From Lycium barbarum (taxonomy: Eukaryota; Streptophyta; Magnoliopsida; Solanales; Solanaceae), in NCBI RefSeq assembly GCF_019175385.1, contig NC_083339.1, positions 114,871,601-114,935,600 of the forward strand: a stretch of DNA of 64,000 nucleotides, given 5' to 3'. Positions 57,216 to 64,000 of this stretch are shown here, one piece after another (positions within the stretch are counted from its first letter, which is position 1; each line of letters starts with the position of its first letter). The position numbers were made by a program, and so were the translations under genes. Under the pieces are notes generated by a model. The model made no database searches. It saw only the letters and a list, made by a program, of their open reading frames with translations, and was not told where the DNA came from.

Positions 57216-57479
57216 ATGTTTCGTGCAGGTTCGTTTCTTAGTGTATCCTTTAATATTGCCATTTTTATATTCAATTCTCATTTTTCAGGAGCGTCATATG
57301 GATGGGCCGACCTTTTATTTCTAAAAGAATCCCCCACTTTTTGTCTCTTTAACTTTTTTTTTTTCCTATTAAATTTTGTAAATAAACAAATCTTATTAAA
57401 ATTGCATAGTTTAATATTAAGATTTTTGGTTCACCCATTCTTTTATTAAAAAACAATTTACCCATTCAAAATTTAAACA

Positions 57480-58521
57480 CCTTTCCCAAAATTGTTGGAT
57501 CTTCAGAAAACTCAACAAAAGAAGCAAACAAACAGGTCCAGGGAAAGAAGCACATGGGTAACAAGAAGCTTAGGGGCTAACAAACAGGTCCAGGGAAAGA
57601 AGCACATGGGTAACAAGAAGCTTAGGGCTCTAGAAGATGAGTCTAAAGATCCCTCTTGGTAACCACTGTCCAAGAGCGTAAAGAAATCATCTATGTTCAC
57701 AAAAACTGAACCACCTTACAAAAGAGAGGAAAGAAAGAAGAGAGACAACGTTCTTCACAAGAATGAGTCAGATTTCATTTGGGGTGATGGTGCATTGTTT
57801 CAGCAAGAACAGGTGTACAATGTTCCGCTTTTAGTTGAGGGACAAGAAGTTTCCGACCCCGGAGAGCCGCCTGATCCAGCCAACACCCCTTATGAGCCAG
57901 ACAGAGGGGGTACAAAGATGATAGCGCAACTCCTGGATTTAGCTATGTTCCAATACTGCTAAAGAAGATATGGGAGTTTCCATTTTTACCAATGACACTT
58001 CTTTGGAGAATAGGGATGACATGGACACTGAAATTGGAAATAATAATACTCAAGGAGATGTGAAATGCATTGATGAGTATGTGCACTTTGAGAGTGAATC
58101 AGAGGAGGAGACTAAAGACACTCAAACTCCCTCCGAATATGTTTCTGTCTCAGATGGAGAATTTAATGACCTGTCCTCTAAACAGGACAACATTGATTCT
58201 AAAGGGGCACTCATGGAACAAGATATCACCATGACCTCTAATCTCTCACCAAGAGGAATGGAATAGCCCACAACTGGCTGGAATTCTAAGGGAAGGGATA
58301 GCACAAGCAGAAAGACATGCAAAGTTCCAAATTCTACGGTTTCCAATGATTAAAGCCCTATCATGGAACATTAGGAGTGTCAACACTCAAAGTGCCTTTG
58401 AAAGGCTTAAATCTATCAAAAATCAATATCACTTATCATTTATCCGTTTGCAACAACCATTTGCTAGTGGTGAACAGATCATGAGATACATGAGACAACT
58501 GGGGATGCAAGGTAGTCATTC
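57480..58521 (+). mobile_element. LINE 5' region: ORF1 C-part and start of ORF2
   Basis: 57693-58266 holds two frames that together look like the acidic C-terminal part of a LINE ORF1 (for example 'NESDFIWGDGALFQQEQVYN'). ORF2 starts at 58346 with 'MIKALSWNIRSVNTQSAFER', the N-terminus of the LINE endonuclease, and continues to 58521 where an LTR begins. Upstream, 57531-57634 is a 52-bp tandem duplication ('aacaggtccagggaaagaag' at 57531 and 57583) that shifts the frame. Confidence 0.7.
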
Positions 58522-59252
58522 TGTCGCGACCCAAATACCATCGTGATGTCACCCACACTAACCCCCCTGGAGAGTGAACCATCCCCTTAATTACTTACTA
58601 ATTCAATTGCCAAAATAACTTAAATCACAAGATAAATAATAGATAGTGTAAGTCAATGCCATAGATACTAATAATAAGTGCGGAAATACTAGTCATAATA
58701 CAACCCCAGAAAATGAAGCACCATACAAGAACTCTAATCAATACTGCCTAGAATAATACAACTGTATGAATATAATGAAAAATGTCTAAGGCGTAAAGAT
58801 TGACAATAGAGAAGGAATCCCTAGGGCTGAATGGCAGGAAGGTAGCTCACTCTCAGCTCCTAGCTATAGCCTCAAGGCTAGAAACGAGGTCTCGATGAAG
58901 GTCTTGCCTCACAATCTGCACTAGAAAAAGTGCAGCAAGGTAGTATCAGTACACATACGTACTGGTAAGCATCATAGGTCGACTAAGATTAGCTCACGCA
59001 TATAGAACACAGAATCAGAAAAGATAAGCAGAGAGGCACAAACATCCACACACAAATCACAAATAATCAATAGTCGAGTCATAGCCTATGCCGTAACACC
59101 TAAACACAAGTCTACCAAGTCTTTCGCTATTCTTCAGAACAACCACAACACAAGCACAAGCACAACCACAATCCAATCAATGATGTAAAATGAGATGATG
59201 ACATATGCAATGCAATGAGATGGATGTCAATGCAATGGCCAATAACACAACC
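58522..59252 (-). mobile_element. LTR, minus strand, interrupted
   Basis: Begins TGTCGCGACCC at 58522, cutting the LINE endonuclease. It shares the generic LTR tail layout but differs in sequence from the other families. It is interrupted at 59253 by another LTR. Confidence 0.65.
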
Positions 59253-61347
59253 TGTACTATCACAGCCAACCGGAGGGCCATGACGGGCACTCGGAGCTAA
59301 CCTGCCGAGCACCTATCATCATACTCTCATAATCATATTTAGGTGAGCTACATGGATATCTCATAATTATCATGCATCAATAACGCAATTTCCATCGGGC
59401 TAAGGCACCATTTTATACAAACATCATATATTATGCCCATATATACACAAGCTGGCAAGGCTATCAAAATGATATACACAATATGAGCCGACAAGGCTGA
59501 GAGATACCTAACTAAACACAACTGTCTACGAGCCTCTAGGAAGAGTATATAAAATCATAAAGACGGGATAGGATCCTGCCATGCCCGTATATGTACACCT
59601 AAAAGAATAATACCAACTATCTCGGCTCCGAATCAAATGGAGCACCTCTATGTAATCACTGAAGAAGCAGCCTACTGGTCTGTCTTGTCTCCCTGTCTAC
59701 CTGCGGGCATGAACGCTGCGTCCACAACAAAAGGACGTCAGTACAAACAATGTACTGAGCATGTAAGACGTGAATAATAACATGATGCAAATATGAAGAA
59801 TAACATGAGATAAACGAATCATTGATACCTTTTACGACGTTTGTTAGGCTTACTTAACATTCCTTTGAACAAAACATAGCATACATCGACATATAATGAT
59901 ACCATACCCGACCATACAGGTTCGGTGTCATCCGTACCCGGCCATAACAAGGCTCGGTGTTGTTCGTACCCAACTGCAGTGGTGTGCACACAATAGATAT
60001 CATACCCATCTATATAGGCTTGATGTCACAAAATAGCTTTATACATTTATGACATACATAAGTATCCGAGAGAAACATCACAACACTATCGGAGTGACAC
60101 AAAGTCGGTAAACCCCCGATTTCTATTATTTAATCACCATCATCATTATCATCATCATCACTATTATCATTATCATCATTATCATCATCACTAGGGGGAC
60201 TTTTTACCAAAGTATTTCAAGAATATTGGAAGTTAGGAACTTCTAGCATCTCTAGGATTAGGACATTGTGAATATCTTAGATGGCATCTCTAGAATTGAA
60301 CTAATAGTCATAATCGTTATCATTATCATCACAAGGAACATTGTCAACAATATCAAGAGAATCTCGAGGATTATGAGCTTATAGCATTTATAGGGATAGG
60401 AATATCATGGATATCACGTATAGAATCAAAATGAGGGAAACATGGCTTTAGAAGGAAGGGTTAGCCTTACATACCTTTACGTCTTCTTAACTACTTAACG
60501 TTGTTCTCCAAAAGTACGAAAAATATACATTCAAGAGGATTCATACCAAGGTTAAGTCTTGAAAACACTTATAAGTTCAAACTAGTGCTATTAACGAACT
60601 AACGAAATTTGGGCAACATTTCCCCTATTTTGTCAACTTCCACCAAATTACAAATTAACTCCTAAACAACAATAATAACGTTTAAAATACCATATTCAAG
60701 AAGTTACATTCACTTCAATCTCAATTTTATCCAAAATTCCCTTTTCAAGTTCATCCTATAGTCATCTTCTTAACTTCCAACATTTACGACTTTTCCACTT
60801 TAATTCTTTTCCTTCCCAAGGGTCACTAAACCTTTATATCAACTCAATCATGCAAATAATAGGAAAATCATACCTTATTATGGAATAACTTCACCTTCCC
60901 CAACTCCTTTCAAGAACAAGTTTATCACAACTTAGAAGAGAAGCAAGAACAATCACCTTCCATGGATTCCCTTTGGATTTTGATGTCAATCTTCTCTCTT
61001 GATGATATGGAAAGGTTTGGAATGTTATGGAACCTTCAATAACCCTCAAGAAGACTTTATAGATGTATGGAAATAAGTGTGGAAGGTTGGAATGAAAATG
61101 AGGTCCTTGGGGATTTAAAAAGGTGGCAAAAATCGCTCCCCGACTCAATTAGCGGTGAGTATGCGACCTAGCACACTAAGTGTGCGGCCGCACACTCTCT
61201 CCACCAGGAGGGGGGGGGGGGAGGGTTGTCGGCCATTGAGTACACCCAAAATAGGGAGCTGGCGGTCAGTATACGGCTCAGCACACTTAATGTGCAGTCA
61301 CACTACCCCAATTTCTTCGATTTAGCGAAATCGCGTTCTTTACGATT
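59253..61347 (-). repeat. Chromovirus 3' LTR, partial
   Basis: Begins TGTACTATCACAGCC at 59253 and then follows the 14416/25156 LTR family ('aaccggagggccatgacggg', 'cggagctaacctgccgagcac'). A hairpin box lies at 60089-60119 and (ATC)n at 60130-60192. U3 palindromes GCACACTAAGTGTGC and GCACACTTAATGTGC lie near 61170 and 61281. Similarity ends where pol begins at about 61348, so the LTR start, PPT and integrase are deleted. Confidence 0.8.
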
Positions 61348-63109
61348 CAGGAAGTGTCAGAACTGGGGCCGAAGTCAGCCTATCCTTCAGCTCCTGAAAA
61401 CTGCACTCACAAGCATCTATCAATTGAAATTTAGCTAATTTCTAAGTCAGCCTCGTCAATGGTGCAGAAATAGAAGAAAAATCTTCTACAAATCTCCTGT
61501 AATAACCTGTCAAACCCAGAAAACTACGAACCTCCATAGGTGTTGTAGGCATTGGCCAAGTCTTCACAGCTTCAATCTTTTGGGTATCCACCCGAATACC
61601 ATCAGCTAAAATAATATGCCCCAGAAAGGTCACAGAATTCAACCAAAACTCATATTTTGAAAATTTTGCAAATAGTTCACGAGCCTGAAGAACTCTAAGG
61701 CGGTGCGTAAGTGATCTGCATGTTCCGCCTCGGATCCTGAGTATACCAAGATATCGTTGATAAACACAATCACAAATAAATCTAGGAAAGGCCTAAACAT
61801 ATTGTTCATCAAATCCATGAATACTACCGGTGCATTAGTCAGTCCAAACGACATTACCCGAAACTCGAAATGACCATATCTAGTTCTGAAGGCTGTCTTT
61901 GGAATATCTTTCTCTCTAACTCTTACCTGGTGATACCCAGATCTTAGATCTATTTTAGAGAACCATTGGGCACCCTGCAATTGATCGAATAAATCATCAA
62001 TCCTTGGAAACAGATATTTATTCATGATCATTACCTTATTCAGCTGTCTGTAATCAATACACATTCACAAAGAGCCATATTTCTTTCTTACAAACAAAAC
62101 AGGTGCTCCCCAAGGCGACGAACTAGGCCTAATAAAGCCTTTCTCAAGCAAATCCTTCAATTGCTCCTTTAACTCTTTCAACTCTGCAAGAGCCATTCTA
62201 TATGAAGGAATAGATATGGGCTTAGTATCCGATAACACATCAATAGCGAAATCAATCTCTCGCTCAGGTGGAAGGCCTGGAAGCTCATCCGGGAATACAT
62301 TCGGAAACTCATTCACCACAGGGACAGATTGAAGAGTCGGTGATTCTGCCTCTATATCCTGAACTCGGATTAAGTGATAAATATAGCCTTTAGCAATCAT
62401 TTTATTTGCCTTGAGATAGGAAATAAACCTACCTCTCGGAGATGCGGTATTTCCCTTCCATTCTAAAATTGGTTCTCCTGGAAACTAGAAATGAACTATT
62501 TTGGTTCTGCAATAAACATTGGCATAGTAAGAAACCAACCAATCCATTCCCATAATGAAATCAAAATCTACCATTTTCAACTCATGTAGGTCAGCCATAC
62601 TATGATGGTCACACATGACCACCACACAATTTCGATATACCCGACTAGCTATTAATGGGTCACCGATGGCTGTATATATATATATACTTCAAAAGGCTTA
62701 ATTGGCTCAGGTTTCATCCCAATACGATCAGCAATATAAGGAGTAATCTATGACAATGTAGAACTCGGATCAATCAATGCATATACATCATGAGAAAATA
62801 CCGATTATATACATGTGACAACATCGAGGGAGTACTCAAGATCCTGTCACCCCGCCAGAGCATTAATACGGTGCTGAGGACCACTAGAACTTAGTGCACC
62901 TCTTCTGCCTCTACCACGGCCAGCTGGCATCTGTGAGCCTTGCCCTGGAGGGCGTATAGATGATGAAGAACCAGTTGTTGACCCTATGGCCTGGACGCAG
63001 CCCCTATCCCCTATCGATAGATAGTCACGCATGATATGGCCTGGCTGACCGTAGGCGTAGCAAACATCTGAATCTAATCAGCATTGTCCCCAATGTAGCT
63101 TACCACACT
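61348..63109 (-). pseudogene. Deleted chromovirus: gag end, protease, RT
   Basis: Minus strand in order: 62847-63032 gag/protease border ('PAGRGRGRRGALSSSGPQHR'), protease in broken frames (62500-62830), 62065-62400 linker and RT start ('NEFPNVFPDELPGLPPEREI', 'GFIRPSSSPWGAPVLFVRKK'), 61639-62064 RT ('[15 protein letters not shown]', 'MSFGLTNAP', '[12 protein letters not shown]') and 61442-61642 connection ('[19 protein letters not shown]', '[20 protein letters not shown]'). The RT active site reads FIND where FIDD is expected, so a catalytic Asp is lost. It is a close relative of the 14416-27489 element. Confidence 0.88.
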
Positions 63110-64000
63110 GTTGACATCTAATTTTCACCTCATAAGATGCGTATTTTAATTTTTAAAATTCTCGAGTCAAAGACGGAGTAAGGATGCACTGTCAAAAATT
63201 AAAATTTCAAAAGTCCCGAGAAAATTGCAAAAAATTGACATTTAGTTAATATTTTGTAAAAATTAATGATTACAAGAAATTACGAGTTATTTATTTTCAC
63301 AAAAATGATTTGAAAATAAGATACATATCTCGCTCTGTCTAACTCGGAAAAATTGTTAATTAAGACGATGTATGAATTGCGGCTCATTTTTTACCGCATT
63401 TTTCACATCTTTAAATATTCTCCAGAACTATATCAATATTAGGCTTGTTTTAAAGCTAAAATTTTAAATTTACGAGTTTTAAATTTTAATCAGCCTAAAT
63501 AACTATTTTTACTTAAGTTATATCTGTATTTTAATACTTAGTTTTTATTTTTTGATTTAAAATGGAGGGGGGATTGAATTAAACCTTTTAAAAACTAAGG
63601 GGGGGGGGGGGTAGAAGTTTATTAAAATAAACATTCCACCCCCATTCTTATTTTTCCTTTTTCTCGACCACCCTTCCTCTTATCAGGCGATTTCAGGCGA
63701 TTAGGGTTCTGCCATTGGCGGTCCACCCACGACAATTTATGGCCATTTTTGGCCGGAATTTTGAGGGGTTTTGTTCCTTATCACGAGTTCTTGTGATTCC
63801 CAGGTTCAATTTCCTCAAATTTGTGCTTTCTATACCTAATTGAATCCTAATTATGGAAGTTACTCTAGGTTCCTTCGTGCTATGGGTGCCATGGGCAGAG
63901 CCATGAGCTCTTTGCCATTTTGTGCCCCATAACACTCAAGGAAGGAATAAGGGGGAATTTTCTAGGTGGATTCGTGATTGGGTACAACTTTGGGGGGGGA
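63110..64000 (+). mobile_element. Start of another LTR, runs off the window
   Basis: TGTTGACATCTAATTTTCACC-type start at 63110 directly after chromovirus gag. AT-rich to 63580, then a G run (63599-63611) and a CT-rich stretch. No frame is convincing; 63693-63935 on minus is composition-driven. Element class cannot be settled without the other end. Confidence 0.5.

Overview
This is a stretch of plant nuclear DNA built almost entirely from nested and broken transposable elements. The repeat content points to Solanaceae: Tekay-like chromovirus LTRs with the termini TGTCACGACCC / TGTCACACCCC, an Au-type SINE ending in a TTG tract, and endogenous pararetrovirus blocks with a caulimovirid gene order. 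Family is an inference from these repeats; genus cannot be told. No intact host gene is visible. There are no tRNA genes, no CRISPR arrays and no bacterial features.

Layout. 1-7063: three head-to-tail copies of a Ty3/gypsy-type LTR on +, the last two being a 2,373-bp tandem duplication. 7064-8575: (TA)n, plastid DNA scraps (rpl16 3' end, rrn16 piece) and an LTR tail. 8580-10818: first pararetrovirus block (primer site, movement-protein-like and capsid-region pseudogenes) holding a 262-bp Harbinger-type MITE. 10819-13890: LTR-derived sequence with GC palindromes. 13892-28325 (-): a transposon-derived gene cut in two by a full-length 13,074-bp chromovirus (14416-27489, 5-bp target duplication TCATC). 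That chromovirus carries a 3,143-bp solo LTR (19697-22839) inside its reverse transcriptase. 28387-30800: another LTR on -. 30808-39850: main pararetrovirus block (protease, RT, RNase H, transactivator, pregenomic promoter) split by a 4,240-bp Harbinger element (31139-35378) that carries a transposase exon and a cytochrome P450 fragment. 39854-40243: second RT copy fused to an LTR tail. 41101-46653: chromovirus with PBS and PPT but no coding region, truncated against a third pararetrovirus fragment (46654-47700).

48000-64000 is less repeat-dense at first. A SINE (48770-48902) is followed by a multi-exon, decayed gene (49111-50706) that I read as an IRE1-like pseudokinase plus KEN ribonuclease domain; it keeps the Tyr/Arg-Asn/His pattern of KEN nucleases and is the most interesting host-derived item. 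Then come a minus-strand L1 LINE, a foldback MULE with a 9-bp target duplication, a tandem SINE-like repeat, a plus-strand LINE 5' part, an LTR, a deleted chromovirus (59253-63109) and the start of another LTR.

The biology is a history of insertions. Order can be read from nesting: host sequence or pararetrovirus first, Harbinger elements and chromoviruses into them, then a second chromovirus (now a solo LTR) into the first. Every coding region seen has stops or frameshifts except short exons and the Harbinger transposase exon.
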